Shown here: positions 36,833 through 48,255 of the stretch, piece by piece | How the letters are laid out: every line of letters begins with the position of its first letter | Numbering within the stretch: the stretch's first letter is position 1 | DNA from: Corynebacterium sp. p3-SID1145 | GTDB taxonomy: Bacteria > Actinomycetota > Actinomycetes > Mycobacteriales > Mycobacteriaceae | NCBI GenBank assembly: GCA_025144245.1 | Contig: JALXXC010000009.1 | Location: 1-64,000 of the forward strand | Direction: 5' to 3' | DNA: 64,000 bases | Notes under the pieces: generated by a model | Database searches by the model: none | What the model was told of the DNA's origin: nothing | Seen by the model: the letters and a program-made list of their open reading frames with translations, nothing else | Made by a program: the position numbers and the translations under genes

Positions 36833-38019
36833 TGAGCAACCGTGATGCACTGGACCAGTGGTCGGACGTGTTCATGAACACGTACGGCACGCCGCAACTC
36901 CACCTCGTCAAAGGGGAGGGCGCGACGGTCACCGACGCGGACGGTGAAACGTACGTGGACATGCTCGCCGGTATCGCGGTCAACTCGTTGGGGCACGGGC
37001 ACCCCGCGCTTGTCGACGCCGTCTCCTCCCAAGCCGCCACACTTGGACACATCTCGAATTTCTTCGGCTCCGCCCCGACGCTTCAGGCGGCATCCACGCT
37101 GCGGCAACGTTTCGGCGACCCCGAGGCGAAGGTCTTCTTCTGCAACTCCGGCGCAGAAGCCAACGAAGCCGCGTTCAAGCTCTCGCGCTTGACTGGCCGC
37201 TCGGTTGTGCTCGCTGCGGAGAACGGCTTCCACGGCCGGACGATGGGCGCGTTGTCGCTCACCGGCCAGCCGGGCAAACGGGAGCCCTTCGCGCCGCTCG
37301 TCCCGGGTGTCGAGTACTACCGTTACGGCGATATCGGGCATGTGCGGCAGCTCGTCGATAAGCATGCCGGTGATGTCGCCGCGATCTTCCTCGAGCCCAT
37401 TCAAGGCGAGGTCGGAGTCGTCCCCGCGCCGGAGGGGTTCCTCGCAGAGCTCAGGCAGCTGTGCGACGCCCACGGCATCCTCATGGTCGTCGACGAAGTG
37501 CAGACAGGCGTGGGGCGCACCGGCACCTTCTTCGCGCACACGCAGTCGGGAGTGCGGCCGGATGTGGTCACTATGGCGAAAGGCCTGGCGGGCGGGATGC
37601 CGATCGGCGCTGTCATCGCAAACGCGAAAACCTCGGCTCTATTCACGCCCGGTGCCCACGGCACGACTTTCGGCGGGAACCCGCTCGTCTGCGCTGCCGC
37701 TAACGCGGTGCTGGACATCGTCGACGAAGAATTCTGTGCCGCGGTGAAGACTAAGGGCGAGGGGTTGGCGCGCGACGTCGGCAAGCTTGCCGGCGTCGAC
37801 CACGTGCGCGGCCGCGGCCTGATGCTCGGAGTCGTGCTGACCAAGCCCGTGGCGAAGGAGGCGGTGCGCGTCGGCCTGGAGCACGGCGTGATCCTGAATG
37901 CGCCGACCGACACCGTGATCCGCCTGACCCCGCCGCTGGTGATCAGCGACGAGGAATTGTCAGGCGCTGTCGGTGCCATCAGGGCGACCCTCAACGAGTG
38001 CCTGGAGGAGAAGCGATGA
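36832..38019 (+). CDS. argD: Acetylornithine aminotransferase
   Basis: A PLP-dependent aminotransferase of 395 residues that makes N-acetylornithine. It shows [34 protein letters not shown] and the PLP lysine in [13 protein letters not shown]. It starts at the ATG one base into the argB stop (TGATG); the GTG just before it has slightly better spacing to AGGAAGG. Its stop overlaps argR (ATGA). In the usual corynebacterial order argF would follow; here argR follows directly. Confidence 0.97.
   Translation: MSNRDALDQWSDVFMNTYGTPQLHLVKGEGATVTDADGETYVDMLAGIAVNSLGHGHPALVDAVSSQAATLGHISNFFGSAPTLQAASTLRQRFGDPEAKVFFCNSGAEANEAAFKLSRLTGRSVVLAAENGFHGRTMGALSLTGQPGKREPFAPLVPGVEYYRYGDIGHVRQLVDKHAGDVAAIFLEPIQGEVGVVPAPEGFLAELRQLCDAHGILMVVDEVQTGVGRTGTFFAHTQSGVRPDVVTMAKGLAGGMPIGAVIANAKTSALFTPGAHGTTFGGNPLVCAAANAVLDIVDEEFCAAVKTKGEGLARDVGKLAGVDHVRGRGLMLGVVLTKPVAKEAVRVGLEHGVILNAPTDTVIRLTPPLVISDEELSGAVGAIRATLNECLEEKR
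37353..37363 (-). repeat. GCTTATCGACG word, copy in argD
   Basis: Exact 11-mer on the minus strand; argD reads Val-Asp-Lys. Confidence 0.9.
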
Positions 38020-38519
38020 CCGCGCCCAATTCGCGCACTGTGCGCCAGGCGAAAATCCTGGCCATCCTCGACCACACCCGTGTGTCGTCGCAGGTGCAGC
38101 TGTCCGAGCTGTTGCTCGACGAAGGAATCGATATCACCCAGGCGACCTTATCCCGCGACCTGGACGAGCTCGGCGCGCGCAAGGTGCGTCCGTCCGGCGG
38201 CGGACGCTCGTACTACGCGGTGGGGGAGGAAGCGCAGTCCTTCCAGGCCTCGCCGAAGGGACCGCGCGACAAGCTGCGCCGCATGTTGGCGGAGCTCGTC
38301 GTGTCCATCGACCACACCGGCAACATTGCTGTGCTACGGACCCCTGCGGGCGCGGCGCAGTACTTGGCAAGCTACATTGACCGGGTGGCACTAGAAAAGG
38401 TCGTGGGCACGATCGCGGGAGACGACACAGTGTTCGTCCTCGCACGTGAACCGCTCACGGGAGCCGATCTCGCCGCGGAATTCATGGGCGAGGTGCAAAA
38501 CGAGCCCCACGACGACTAG
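38016..38519 (+). CDS. argR: Arginine repressor
   Basis: ArgR represses arginine genes with arginine as co-repressor. The 167 residues comprise an N-terminal winged helix ([16 protein letters not shown]) and a C-terminal oligomerisation/arginine-binding domain ending [21 protein letters not shown]. It starts at ATG 38016 with GGAGGAG five bases upstream and overlaps argD by four bases. Being inside the operon it regulates, it should be autoregulated. Confidence 0.97.
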   Translation: MTAPNSRTVRQAKILAILDHTRVSSQVQLSELLLDEGIDITQATLSRDLDELGARKVRPSGGGRSYYAVGEEAQSFQASPKGPRDKLRRMLAELVVSIDHTGNIAVLRTPAGAAQYLASYIDRVALEKVVGTIAGDDTVFVLAREPLTGADLAAEFMGEVQNEPHDD

Positions 38520-38585
38520 CTCGACAACTGAATTTTAGAAGACCTGACACTTTCAAACTGCTGATGTGAAGGAGCATTGCCTGTC

Positions 38586-39788
38586 ATGACTAACCGTGTT
38601 GTTCTCGCGTATTCCGGTGGCCTGGACACCTCCGTGGCCATCCCGTACCTCGCCGAAATGACCGGCGGCGAGGTCGTCGCCGTCTCCCTCGACCTGGGCC
38701 AGGGCGGCGAAGACCTGGAGTCCGTGCGCCAGCGTGCGCTCGATTGCGGCGCTGTGGAATCCATCGTCGTGGATGCCCGCGACGAGTTCGCCGAGGAATA
38801 CTGCCTGCCCACCATCAAGGCGAACGGCATGTACATGAAGCAGTACCCGCTGGTCTCCGCGATCTCCCGCCCGCTGATTGTCAAGCACCTCGTCGAAGCG
38901 GCGAAGGAGCACGGCGGTACCCACGTCGCGCACGGTTGCACCGGTAAGGGCAACGACCAGGTGCGCTTCGAGGTCGGTTTTGTCAACCAAGACCCGGACC
39001 TGGAGATCATTGCACCGGCCCGCGACTACGCGTGGACCCGCGACAAGGCGATCGAGTACGCGGAGGGCAAGGACTTGCCGATCGAGCAGTCCGCCTCATC
39101 GCCGTTCTCCATCGACCAGAACGTGTGGGGCCGCGCCGTCGAGACCGGCTTCCTCGAGGACCTGTGGAACCCGCCGACAAAGGACCTCTACGCCTACACC
39201 GAGGACCCGGCGCTGGGCAACGCCCCCGACGAGGTCATCATTTCCTTCGAGGGCGGCAAGCCGGTCGCGATCGACGGCCGCAAGGTCACCGTGCTCGAGG
39301 CCATCGAGGAGATGAACCGCCGCGCAGGTGCCCAGGGTATCGGCCGTCTGGACATGGTCGAAGACCGCCTGGTGGGCATCAAGTCCCGCGAAGTCTACGA
39401 GGCACCGGGCGCAGTCGCCCTGATCACCGCCCACGAGGCGCTGGAGGACGTCACGGTGGAGCGCGAACTCGCCCGCTACAAGCGCCTTATCGACGCCCGC
39501 TGGTCCGAGGAGGTCTACGACGGCCTCTGGTTCGCACCGCTGAAGCGCTCTCTGGACGCTTTCATCGAGTCCACCCAGGAGCACGTCACCGGCGATATTC
39601 GCATGGTGCTGCACGCAGGTTCCATCACCGTCAACGGCCGCCGCTCCAACCACTCCCTGTACGACTTCAACCTGGCCACCTACGACACGGGCGACACCTT
39701 CGACCAATCCCACGCCAAGGGCTTTGTCAAGCTTCACGGCCTGTCCTCGCAGATCGCCAACAAGCGCGACCGCGAGGCGGGCAAATAA
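38586..39788 (+). CDS. argG: Argininosuccinate synthase
   Basis: ArgG joins citrulline and aspartate using ATP. The 400-residue protein starts [19 protein letters not shown] (PP-loop SGGLDTS) and has the [15 protein letters not shown] block. GAAGGAG stands 11 bases before the ATG at 38586; a TTG three codons upstream is too close to it. A 66-base gap after argR may hold its own promoter. Without citrulline from argF, its substrate must come from elsewhere. Confidence 0.98.
   Translation: MTNRVVLAYSGGLDTSVAIPYLAEMTGGEVVAVSLDLGQGGEDLESVRQRALDCGAVESIVVDARDEFAEEYCLPTIKANGMYMKQYPLVSAISRPLIVKHLVEAAKEHGGTHVAHGCTGKGNDQVRFEVGFVNQDPDLEIIAPARDYAWTRDKAIEYAEGKDLPIEQSASSPFSIDQNVWGRAVETGFLEDLWNPPTKDLYAYTEDPALGNAPDEVIISFEGGKPVAIDGRKVTVLEAIEEMNRRAGAQGIGRLDMVEDRLVGIKSREVYEAPGAVALITAHEALEDVTVERELARYKRLIDARWSEEVYDGLWFAPLKRSLDAFIESTQEHVTGDIRMVLHAGSITVNGRRSNHSLYDFNLATYDTGDTFDQSHAKGFVKLHGLSSQIANKRDREAGK
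39485..39495 (+). repeat. Near copy CCTTATCGACG in argG
   Basis: One mismatch (first base) to GCTTATCGACG. Two other one-mismatch copies are ACTTATCGACG at 4191-4201 and, on the minus strand, GCTTATCGACA at 41081-41091. Confidence 0.6.
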
Positions 39789-41258
<1,470 letters not shown>

Positions 41259-41283
41259 ACCCGCACCTGAACCGCAGATGAAC

Positions 41284-41317
41284 ACTGGCTGTCCCAGCAT
41301 TGCTGGGCAGCCAGTTT
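41284..41317 (+). terminator. Terminator of the arginine cluster
   Basis: ACTGGCTG (41284-41291) pairs with CAGCCAGT (41308-41315) and CCCAGC with GCTGGG inside it, one T unpaired, loop ATT, followed by TTC. A strong 14-bp stem with a minimal T-run. Confidence 0.75.
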
Positions 41318-41354
41318 CACTGCGACGGTAGAGTTTGCGCCATAAACTTTGCCC

Positions 41355-42539
41355 ATGACCGAACAACAGGCCACTAGCAGCTCCGGCAAAGGTACCCGCG
41401 GCTGCTCCGTCATCGTTGGTGTTGTTTTGGCGATCGTCGCCGTCGCCGCTGTCTTGATCGGACGGGGAGTCATTCCCAGCCTAGGCGGCGACGATTCCTT
41501 GGACGCGTTGAAGAGGGACATCGAGAACGCGAAATATATTCACGGCGTGATCGGTTCCGAGAAGCGCGAATACTTCGAAGACCACGAAGTTCAGCAAAAG
41601 CTGGTTGAACTCGGCTACGTCGTTGAGGTTTCCACCGCCGGCTCCCGGCGGATCGCCACCGAGGTGGACCTGGAGAAAGAGGACTTCGTCTTCCCGTCCT
41701 CAAGTCCGGCCACGCAGAAGATCACCGACCAAGGCTCCGAATATTCCGCCGACTACCCGTTCTTCTCGCCGATGGCCGTGGCCACCTTCCAACCGATTGT
41801 CGACCTGCTCGAGCAAGCCGGCGCGGTGCGCAAGGACGGGGAGAGCTACATCTTGGACGTCAACGCGTTCATCGACATGACCAAGGAGGGGAAGCGTTGG
41901 CGCGACCTCGGCGACGGTTTCCCGTCGCCCCGCAACGTCCAAATCTCCACGACAGATATCCGCACCTCCAACTCGGCGGCAATGTTCCTGTCCGTCTTGG
42001 CGTGGCAGTTCGGCGAGCGGGAACCGGACAAGGCCAACGATGTGCAGTGGCTGACCGAGCAGATCTCCCCGTATTTCACCGGGCAGGGGTACACGCAGTC
42101 GTCTTCCGCCGGCCCGTTCAACGACTATTTGAGCCAGGGCATAGGATCCGCGCCCATGGTGCTGGTCTACGAGGCGCAGTTCCTGGGGGAGCAGATGAAG
42201 CCGAATTCCCGCATCAAGGACGACATGGTGCTGCTGCAACTCGAGCCAACCGTGCTGGCGAACCACGGGCTGGTGGGTATCAGCGACGCTGGCAAGGAGC
42301 TCGGCCGCTTGCTGTCCACCGACGAGCAACTGCAGAAGCTCGCTGCCGCGCATGGCTTCCGCCCGTCCAGCAACGACTACTTGACACAGACGCTGCAGGA
42401 CAATGGCTTGCCCGCACCCTCCAACTACGTCAACTCGGTGGACCCGCCGAATTACGACAGGCTGGAGGCGCTTATCGACGGCGTCGGCATGCGCTACGGC
42501 ACCGTCCCGCCCCGCAACCAGGAGGAGCAGGAGAAATGA
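41355..42539 (+). CDS. Membrane-anchored solute-binding-like protein
   Basis: A 394-residue protein with one N-terminal membrane helix (GCSVIVGVVLAIVAVAAVLIG) and a long extracytoplasmic domain that looks like a periplasmic solute-binding fold (GVIGSEKREYFEDHEVQQKLVELGYVVEV; PMVLVYEAQFLGEQM). No ABC transporter genes are nearby. It overlaps the next gene by four bases (ATGA) and forms a three-gene operon with a vWA lipoprotein and a membrane protein. Role unknown. It may be a ligand-sensing or scaffold subunit of an envelope stress complex. Confidence 0.75.
   Translation: MTEQQATSSSGKGTRGCSVIVGVVLAIVAVAAVLIGRGVIPSLGGDDSLDALKRDIENAKYIHGVIGSEKREYFEDHEVQQKLVELGYVVEVSTAGSRRIATEVDLEKEDFVFPSSSPATQKITDQGSEYSADYPFFSPMAVATFQPIVDLLEQAGAVRKDGESYILDVNAFIDMTKEGKRWRDLGDGFPSPRNVQISTTDIRTSNSAAMFLSVLAWQFGEREPDKANDVQWLTEQISPYFTGQGYTQSSSAGPFNDYLSQGIGSAPMVLVYEAQFLGEQMKPNSRIKDDMVLLQLEPTVLANHGLVGISDAGKELGRLLSTDEQLQKLAAAHGFRPSSNDYLTQTLQDNGLPAPSNYVNSVDPPNYDRLEALIDGVGMRYGTVPPRNQEEQEK
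42470..42480 (+). repeat. GCTTATCGACG word, copy in the solute-binding-like gene
   Basis: Exact 11-mer, read as Leu-Ile-Asp. Confidence 0.9.
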
Positions 42540-44119
42540 GGAGACTACTAGCACTGCTGGTCACGCTGTTGACCGGCGCGGCACTCACCGCGTGCGGGGG
42601 CAACGGTGGTACCGGCGGCAACGGAAACGGGGGCGGGTCGAGTGACAGCGGCGGCCTGAACATCATGGCGGCCACCGAACTCAAGGATTTGGAACCGCTC
42701 GTCGAACAGGCCTCGAAGGAACTCGGTTTTCCGATCACCCTGGAATTTCCCGGCGGAACTCTGCAGAACTCCCAGGACCTGAAGCACGGGAAGCTGGATA
42801 ACCAGATTGACGCGACCTGGCTGGCCACGAACCGCTACGTCGACCTGATCGGTGCCCGCGGCAAGCTCGACGACGAGACAAAGATCGCCACCAGCCCCGT
42901 CGCCTTCGGCGTGCAGGAGGCGAAGGCGCGCGAGCTCGGCTGGGACACCAAGCAGCCAACGTGGGGCGAATTCGCCGACGCAGCACGCGAAGGAAAATTC
43001 ACCTTCGGCATGACCGATCCTTCCGCGTCCAACTCAGGCTTTTCCGCGCTCGTCTCTGTTGCGACAGCGATGGCAGACACTGGCTCGGCGTTGACGGACG
43101 GGGACATCGAGAAAGTCGGCCCGCGCCTGCACGAACTCTTCCAAGCGCAGTCGATGGTCTCCGGTTCCTCCGGCTGGCTCGCCGAAGCCTTCCAAGACGA
43201 CCCAGAAAAGGCCGACGCCATCGTCAATTACGAATCGACCTTGCACCAGATGCGGGGCCAGGGAGCGGCCATTGAGGTCATCGTCCCCGCCGACGGCGTG
43301 ATTTCCGCCGACTACCCGCTGTCCACCTTGGCGGAGCCCGCCCACGGGGACGCGTCAGAGAACGTCAAAGCCTTGGCGGATTGGATGCTCGGCCACCAGC
43401 AGGAGATCGCCGACTCGTTCCGCCGCCCGGTCGGCGGTGTCGACAACCTGCCCGGAGAACTGAGCGGGCAGACTGTCATCGAGCTGCCGTTCCCTGCCAG
43501 CTACGGCACCGTCAACGCCTTGGTGGATCGGTACAACAACGAGTTCCGTAAACGTGGCGCGACCACCTTCGTGCTGGACACGTCCGGGTCGATGCAGGGT
43601 GAGCGGTTGGATTCGCTGAAACAGATCATGACTTCGTTCGTCGACGGTTCAGCCTCCACGGACACCGGCAATGTGGCGCTGCGCGATGGGGAGCAGGTGA
43701 GCTTCCAGTCTTTCTCCAGCGAACCGCACCTGCCGGTTTCCGGCACCTTCAATAAATCGGATCCGGAGGCGAACCAGGAGTTCCAGAGCTACATCGACAA
43801 CCTCTCAGCGGGCGGCAAGACCAATATCTACGACACGCTGATCGGTGTCACCGAGAAAGCGGATCCGAACGCCGGAATCAGTTCGATCGTTCTGCTCAGC
43901 GACGGCGCTGTCACCGCCGGGCGCGACCTGAACGTGTTCAAGGAGGATTACGCCGCCGCGACAAAGGGGAAGGGGAGTATCCCCGTCTTCGTCATCCTCT
44001 ACGGTGAATCCAACGCCGCAGAAATGGAAGAGGTTGCCGAACTGACCGGTGGCGCAGTTTTCGATGCGCTCGACGGCGATCTCGACGAAGCGTTCAAGGA
44101 GATCCGTGGCTACCAGTAA
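42536..44119 (+). CDS. Lipoprotein with solute-binding and vWA domains
   Basis: A 527-residue lipoprotein: signal MRRLLALLVTLLTGAALTAC (lipid Cys20), a Gly/Ser/Asn linker, a solute-binding-type domain (about residues 40-330: LNIMAATELKDLEPLVEQ ... FTFGMTDPSASNSGFSAL) and a von Willebrand A domain with MIDAS DTSGS at 348-352 and IVLLSDGAVTAG further on. The fusion of a binding domain with vWA in one lipoprotein suggests metal-dependent protein contacts outside the membrane. It overlaps both neighbours, so the three genes are coupled. Function not known. Confidence 0.8.
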   Translation: MRRLLALLVTLLTGAALTACGGNGGTGGNGNGGGSSDSGGLNIMAATELKDLEPLVEQASKELGFPITLEFPGGTLQNSQDLKHGKLDNQIDATWLATNRYVDLIGARGKLDDETKIATSPVAFGVQEAKARELGWDTKQPTWGEFADAAREGKFTFGMTDPSASNSGFSALVSVATAMADTGSALTDGDIEKVGPRLHELFQAQSMVSGSSGWLAEAFQDDPEKADAIVNYESTLHQMRGQGAAIEVIVPADGVISADYPLSTLAEPAHGDASENVKALADWMLGHQQEIADSFRRPVGGVDNLPGELSGQTVIELPFPASYGTVNALVDRYNNEFRKRGATTFVLDTSGSMQGERLDSLKQIMTSFVDGSASTDTGNVALRDGEQVSFQSFSSEPHLPVSGTFNKSDPEANQEFQSYIDNLSAGGKTNIYDTLIGVTEKADPNAGISSIVLLSDGAVTAGRDLNVFKEDYAAATKGKGSIPVFVILYGESNAAEMEEVAELTGGAVFDALDGDLDEAFKEIRGYQ

Positions 44120-44744
44120 CCCCAAACACGCGGCTCCCGACGACGACGGGAGCGGCTCCTTCTTCACTTCCCGCAAGAACTTGGTGGGCATGATCCTCGC
44201 GGTGCTCGTCATCGTGGTCCACCTGGTCGTCGGGATCGGATTCTTGTGGCCGGTCGCGGCACTCGCCGCCTGGGGAGCGGGAGTCGCCCTGACACCGTCG
44301 CCGTTGCACAAGGAACTGGCCCAGAAGCCGCAGGAGATGCTGCCGGCGCCGGTGGAGCTGAACAACAACCTGACCGATGCGCTGGCACCGTTGCAGCGGG
44401 CACGCCCACCGCAGAAAGTGTCGATTCAGGCGCGCGAAATGGAAGAGAGCTTGCGCTTCGTGCTCGCTCACTGGGACGACCTCGATTCCGCGCCGCAGCA
44501 CCAGCAGACCATCTGGAACATCGTGAACATCTACCTGCCGGAGGTGGTCAACACCTACGTCGACGCCCCGCAGTTCCGCAGTCCGGAGGCGGCGGAAGTC
44601 ATGACCGGGTCGTTGGGCACGCTCACATCGGCCGCGGAGAAGGTGAAGCAGGGAATCCTCGACCAGAATCTGCGTGCGATGGATTCACAGGCACGAACGC
44701 TGCGGGAAGCCTTCGGCGACCTGCCTGGGCTGGACGACACCTGA
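44106..44744 (+). CDS. XpaC-like membrane protein
   Basis: A 212-residue protein with two close hydrophobic helices (residues ~23-62) and an α-helical C-terminal part (EMEESLRFVLAHWDDL ... VVNTYVDAPQFRSPEAAEVMTGSLGTLTSAAEKV). This resembles the XpaC/5-bromo-4-chloroindolyl phosphate hydrolysis family, often found with the toxic-anion-resistance protein TelA. The start is GTG 44106 with AAGGAG four bases upstream, inside the end of the vWA gene; longer readings lack a ribosome site. The family link is tentative. Confidence 0.65.
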   Translation: MATSNPKHAAPDDDGSGSFFTSRKNLVGMILAVLVIVVHLVVGIGFLWPVAALAAWGAGVALTPSPLHKELAQKPQEMLPAPVELNNNLTDALAPLQRARPPQKVSIQAREMEESLRFVLAHWDDLDSAPQHQQTIWNIVNIYLPEVVNTYVDAPQFRSPEAAEVMTGSLGTLTSAAEKVKQGILDQNLRAMDSQARTLREAFGDLPGLDDT

Positions 44745-44764
44745 ACAAGGTACGATGAACGACC

Positions 44765-44959
44765 ATGACGGCCGACACACCGACGCTTGACCCGCAACTT
44801 CTGGATATTCTCGCGTGCCCGCAGGACAAGGGCCCGCTGGAATACCTCCACGACGAGCAATTGCTGGTCAACCGCCGGCTCGGTGTCGCGTACCGCATCG
44901 ACGACGGAATCCCGGTTCTGCTTATCGACGAAGCCCAGCCGTATCCCGGCGGCGCCTAG
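44765..44959 (+). CDS. Trm112-family protein (UPF0434)
   Basis: A 64-residue protein with the Trm112/YcaR pattern: LDPQLLDILACPQDKGPLEYL and RRLGVAYRIDDGIPVLLIDEA. Only one Cys of the zinc knuckle remains, as is common in bacteria. Trm112 proteins activate methyltransferases; the bacterial partner is not settled. It lies 20 bases after the XpaC-like gene. Confidence 0.92.
   Translation: MTADTPTLDPQLLDILACPQDKGPLEYLHDEQLLVNRRLGVAYRIDDGIPVLLIDEAQPYPGGA
44920..44930 (+). repeat. GCTTATCGACG word, copy in the Trm112 gene
   Basis: Exact 11-mer, read as Leu-Ile-Asp. Confidence 0.9.
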
Positions 44960-45032
44960 CCTGTCTTAACGGCTGACCAACTCGAATAGTGAACACCCAC
45001 CTTTAGTGAACAAGGCTTGAAAGAACTGCTTT

Positions 45033-46307
45033 ATGGCTGACAGCGCAACGATCATCGACGAACTGCAGTGGCGTGGACTGATCAACCAGTCCACCGATCT
45101 GGACGCACTCAAAGAGGTGACGAAGAACCCGATCACGCTGTACGCCGGCTTCGATCCGACGGGCCCGTCGCTGCACGCGGGGCACCTCGTTCCGCTTCTG
45201 ATGCTGCGCCGTTTCCAGGAGGCCGGTCACCGTCCGATCGTGCTGGCAGGCGGTGCGACCGGCATGATCGGCGATCCCCGCGATGTGGGTGAGCGCACCA
45301 TGAACTCCGCCGACACGGTCAGCGACTGGGCGGAGCGAATCTCCGGCCAGCTCAAGCGTTTCGTCAACTTCGAAGGCGAGAACGCCGCCATCCTGGCGAA
45401 CAACGCGGAGTGGATCAACGAGATCACCGTCGTCGATTTCTTGCGCGATGTGGGCAAGCACTTCTCCCTGGCGACCATGCTGTCCCGTGAGACAGTGAAG
45501 CGCCGCCTCGACAACGACGGCATCTCCTACACCGAGTTCTCCTACATGCTCCTGCAGGCCAACGACTTTGTGCAGCTGCGCCGCCGCCTCGACTGCACGC
45601 TGCAGGTCGGCGGCTCGGACCAGTGGGGCAACCTCGTCGCCGGTGTGGACTTGAACCGCCGCATGGACGGTGAGTCCGTGCACGCCCTGACCGTTCCGCT
45701 GGTGACTGACTCGGAGGGCAAGAAGTTCGGTAAATCCACCGGCGGCGGCTCCCTGTGGCTCGACCCGGAGATGACCAGTCCGTACCGCTGGTACCAGTAC
45801 TTCGTCAACACAGCAGATGCCGATGTGATCCGCTACCTGCGGTGGTTCACCTTCCTGACCAAGGAGGAGCTGGACGAGCTGGAGACCGAGGTCGCCGAGC
45901 GCCCGTTCAAGCGCGAAGCGCAGAAGCGCCTGGCCCGGGAGATGACAGACCTCGTCCACGGACCGGAGGCCACCAAGGCAGTAGAGCTCGCTTCCCAGGC
46001 CCTCTTCGGCCGTGCGGAGCTCTCCGATCTGGATGAGCCGACGCTAGCGGCCGCTGTCTCCGAGACCGATGTCTTCACGGTCGAGCCGGATCAACCGCGC
46101 ACCATCGTCGATCTCCTGGTGGGCACGGGGCTCGTCGACTCGAAGGGTGCCGCGCGCCGCGCTATCAAGGAAGGTGGCGCTTACGTGAACAACGCGCGCG
46201 TCGAGTCCGAGGACTGGGAGCCGGGCCCCGATGACCTGCTTCACGGCCAGTGGATCGTGCTGCGCCGCGGCAAGAAGAATTTCGCCGGCGTGAAGATCGC
46301 CGACTAG
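45033..46307 (+). CDS. tyrS: Tyrosyl-tRNA synthetase
   Basis: A class I synthetase of 424 residues: HIGH-type motif [19 protein letters not shown]-type motif KKFGKSTGG, and a C-terminal S4 RNA-binding domain ([30 protein letters not shown]). The start is ATG with GAAAG upstream. No T-box is visible in the short leader. Confidence 0.98.
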   Translation: MADSATIIDELQWRGLINQSTDLDALKEVTKNPITLYAGFDPTGPSLHAGHLVPLLMLRRFQEAGHRPIVLAGGATGMIGDPRDVGERTMNSADTVSDWAERISGQLKRFVNFEGENAAILANNAEWINEITVVDFLRDVGKHFSLATMLSRETVKRRLDNDGISYTEFSYMLLQANDFVQLRRRLDCTLQVGGSDQWGNLVAGVDLNRRMDGESVHALTVPLVTDSEGKKFGKSTGGGSLWLDPEMTSPYRWYQYFVNTADADVIRYLRWFTFLTKEELDELETEVAERPFKREAQKRLAREMTDLVHGPEATKAVELASQALFGRAELSDLDEPTLAAAVSETDVFTVEPDQPRTIVDLLVGTGLVDSKGAARRAIKEGGAYVNNARVESEDWEPGPDDLLHGQWIVLRRGKKNFAGVKIAD

Positions 46308-46343
46308 GACACCGGGGCAGCCGACAGGGAGAACGTGGAACGC

Positions 46344-47216
46344 ATGAGCTACGACAACCGCAACCACAACCACAACCAGCGCCGCGGTCACGGCCGCGAC
46401 GACGACCGCAGGGGCGGCAACCGCGGAAACCGTGATCAGCGCCGGGGCAACGACCGGCGCGGCGGCGGTGACTGGCGCGACGAGAAGAAGGTCCGCCACG
46501 ACCGCTCCAACCCATACCGTCAGGGTTTCCGCGAAGACCGCATGGCTATGAAAGACAATGAGCCGTCGATCCCCGACGACATCGACGTCGCCGACCTCGA
46601 TCCGTCTGTGCTGCAGGATTTGCGCGTGCTGTCCAAGGACAACGCGGACCGTGTGGCCAAGCACATGATCATGGCGGCGACGTGGATGGCGGACGACCCG
46701 AAGCTCGCGCTGAGCCACGCCCGTGCGGCAAAGAACCGTGCCGGCCGTGTTGGCGTCGTGCGCGAGGCCGCAGGCATCGCCGCGTATCACGCGGGGGAGT
46801 GGAAGGAAGCCCTTTCGGAGCTGCGCGCCGCGCGCCGCATGAGCGGCGGGCCGGGTCTGCTCGCCGTGATGGCGGACGCGGAGCGTGGTCTCGGCCGGCC
46901 CGAAAAGGCGCTCGAGATCGGGCGCAGCCCAGAGGCGCGCGAGCTCGACGACGACTCCAAGATCGAGCTCGCCATCGTCATGGCCGGCGCCCGGCACGAC
47001 ATGGGGCAGCATGAGTCTGCTCTGGCGACGCTGCAGCAGCTCAACCCGTCGATGAAGATCGACAGTTTCGAGCACCTCCGCCTCGCCTACGCGTACGCCG
47101 ATGCGCTCGCCCAAGTCGATCGCACCGGTGAGGCAAAGCAGTGGTTCGAGAAGGTAGCGAAAACCGATTCGGACAACCTGACCGACGCCGCCGAGCGACT
47201 CAAAGAACTCAACTAG
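46344..47216 (+). CDS. Tetratricopeptide-type protein with Arg/Asn/Gly-rich N-terminus
   Basis: A ~290-residue protein. The first ~65 residues are very rich in Arg, Asn, Asp and Gly (e.g. NHNQRRGHGRDDDRRGGNRG), likely disordered and RNA-binding-like. The rest is TPR-like helical repeats (LALSHARAAKNRAGRVGVVREAAGIAAYHAGEWKEALSELRAARRM). Homologues stand next to tyrS or the HAD gene in many actinobacteria, without known role. GTG 46335 and ATG 46344 are both possible starts; neither has ideal spacing to AGGGAG. Confidence 0.8.
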   Translation: MSYDNRNHNHNQRRGHGRDDDRRGGNRGNRDQRRGNDRRGGGDWRDEKKVRHDRSNPYRQGFREDRMAMKDNEPSIPDDIDVADLDPSVLQDLRVLSKDNADRVAKHMIMAATWMADDPKLALSHARAAKNRAGRVGVVREAAGIAAYHAGEWKEALSELRAARRMSGGPGLLAVMADAERGLGRPEKALEIGRSPEARELDDDSKIELAIVMAGARHDMGQHESALATLQQLNPSMKIDSFEHLRLAYAYADALAQVDRTGEAKQWFEKVAKTDSDNLTDAAERLKELN

Positions 47217-47238
47217 GAAGCGAAGGGAGAGGTCCGCT

Positions 47239-48255
47239 GTGGGCATGTCCGCACGTTACGACGCTTTACTGCTCGACCTCGACGGCACCGTCTGGGCCGG
47301 CGACACCGCTATCCCGAACGCGGTGGAGGCTGTCTCAGCGGCCAAGGAGAAGGGGCTCGCCGCCGCATTCGTGACCAATAACGCGTCCAAAGCCCCGGCG
47401 GACGTGGCGGTGAAGCTTAGCGGTATGGGGCTCGCCACCGAACCGTCTGCCGTGATGACGTCGGCGCAGGCGGCTGTTCTGCTCGCTGCGCAGAACGCGC
47501 ACCCGGGGGAGAAGATTCTCGTGGTCGGCGCGCCATCGTTCGTTGAGCTGGTTCGCGCCGCCGGGTTTGAACCGGTGTTTTCCGCCGACGACATACCGGT
47601 CGCTGTCGTGCACGGGCATTCTCCGGAAAACGGGTGGAAGCAGCTTTCGGAAGCGGCGCTCGCGATCCGCCAGGGTGCCAGGTACATTGCCAGCAATCTG
47701 GACACCACGTTGCCGATGGACCGTGGCCTCATGGTCGGAAACGGCTCCATGGTCGCCGCTGTCACGAGTGCCACAGGGGTTGTTCCGGAAGCCGCGGGTA
47801 AACCGGAACCTGCAATGTTCGATTTGGCCGCGAAGAATCTCTGCGCGACGCGTCCATTGGTGGTGGGCGACCGCCTCGACACCGATATTGCGGGCGGCGT
47901 CGCCGCCAAGATGGACGTCCTGCACGTGCTCACAGGAGTGTCCGGCCCGCTGGCTCTCATCGCGGCGCCGCCGGAGCAGCGCCCGACGTTCATCGCTGAA
48001 GACCTGGGCGTGCTTGTCGACGACGTCGATCCCTCAACTCTCTGCCCCGCCCAGCAAGGTGGCTTCACTGCTACCCGCGACGGCGAAGAGATCATCCTGG
48101 ACGGTGGGGACGAGGCGGGAACACCGCTGCAGGCCCTCCGCACAGTTCTCGCTGTGGCGTGGGCTGATTCGGATGCGGGTGCGGGGCAGGGCGGTCCAGC
48201 CGTCGTCAAGCCGGTCTCTGATGCGGCACGTGCCGCGACCCAGGCATGGTGGTGA
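47239..48255 (+). CDS. HAD-IIA family sugar/phospho-phosphatase
   Basis: A 338-residue HAD hydrolase of the NagD/IIA type: motif I LLLDLDGTVWAGD, motif II VTNNASKAP, motif III region GKPEPAMF and motif IV VVGDRLDTDI. Actinobacterial members next to tlyA include glycerol-3-phosphate phosphatases; the substrate here is inferred only. It starts with GTG after GAAGGGAG and ends overlapping the next small gene. Confidence 0.92.
   Translation: MGMSARYDALLLDLDGTVWAGDTAIPNAVEAVSAAKEKGLAAAFVTNNASKAPADVAVKLSGMGLATEPSAVMTSAQAAVLLAAQNAHPGEKILVVGAPSFVELVRAAGFEPVFSADDIPVAVVHGHSPENGWKQLSEAALAIRQGARYIASNLDTTLPMDRGLMVGNGSMVAAVTSATGVVPEAAGKPEPAMFDLAAKNLCATRPLVVGDRLDTDIAGGVAAKMDVLHVLTGVSGPLALIAAPPEQRPTFIAEDLGVLVDDVDPSTLCPAQQGGFTATRDGEEIILDGGDEAGTPLQALRTVLAVAWADSDAGAGQGGPAVVKPVSDAARAATQAWW

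Noticed and set aside
44960..45032. T-box before tyrS
   Set aside because: The gap is only 73 bases and shows no T-box core or terminator.
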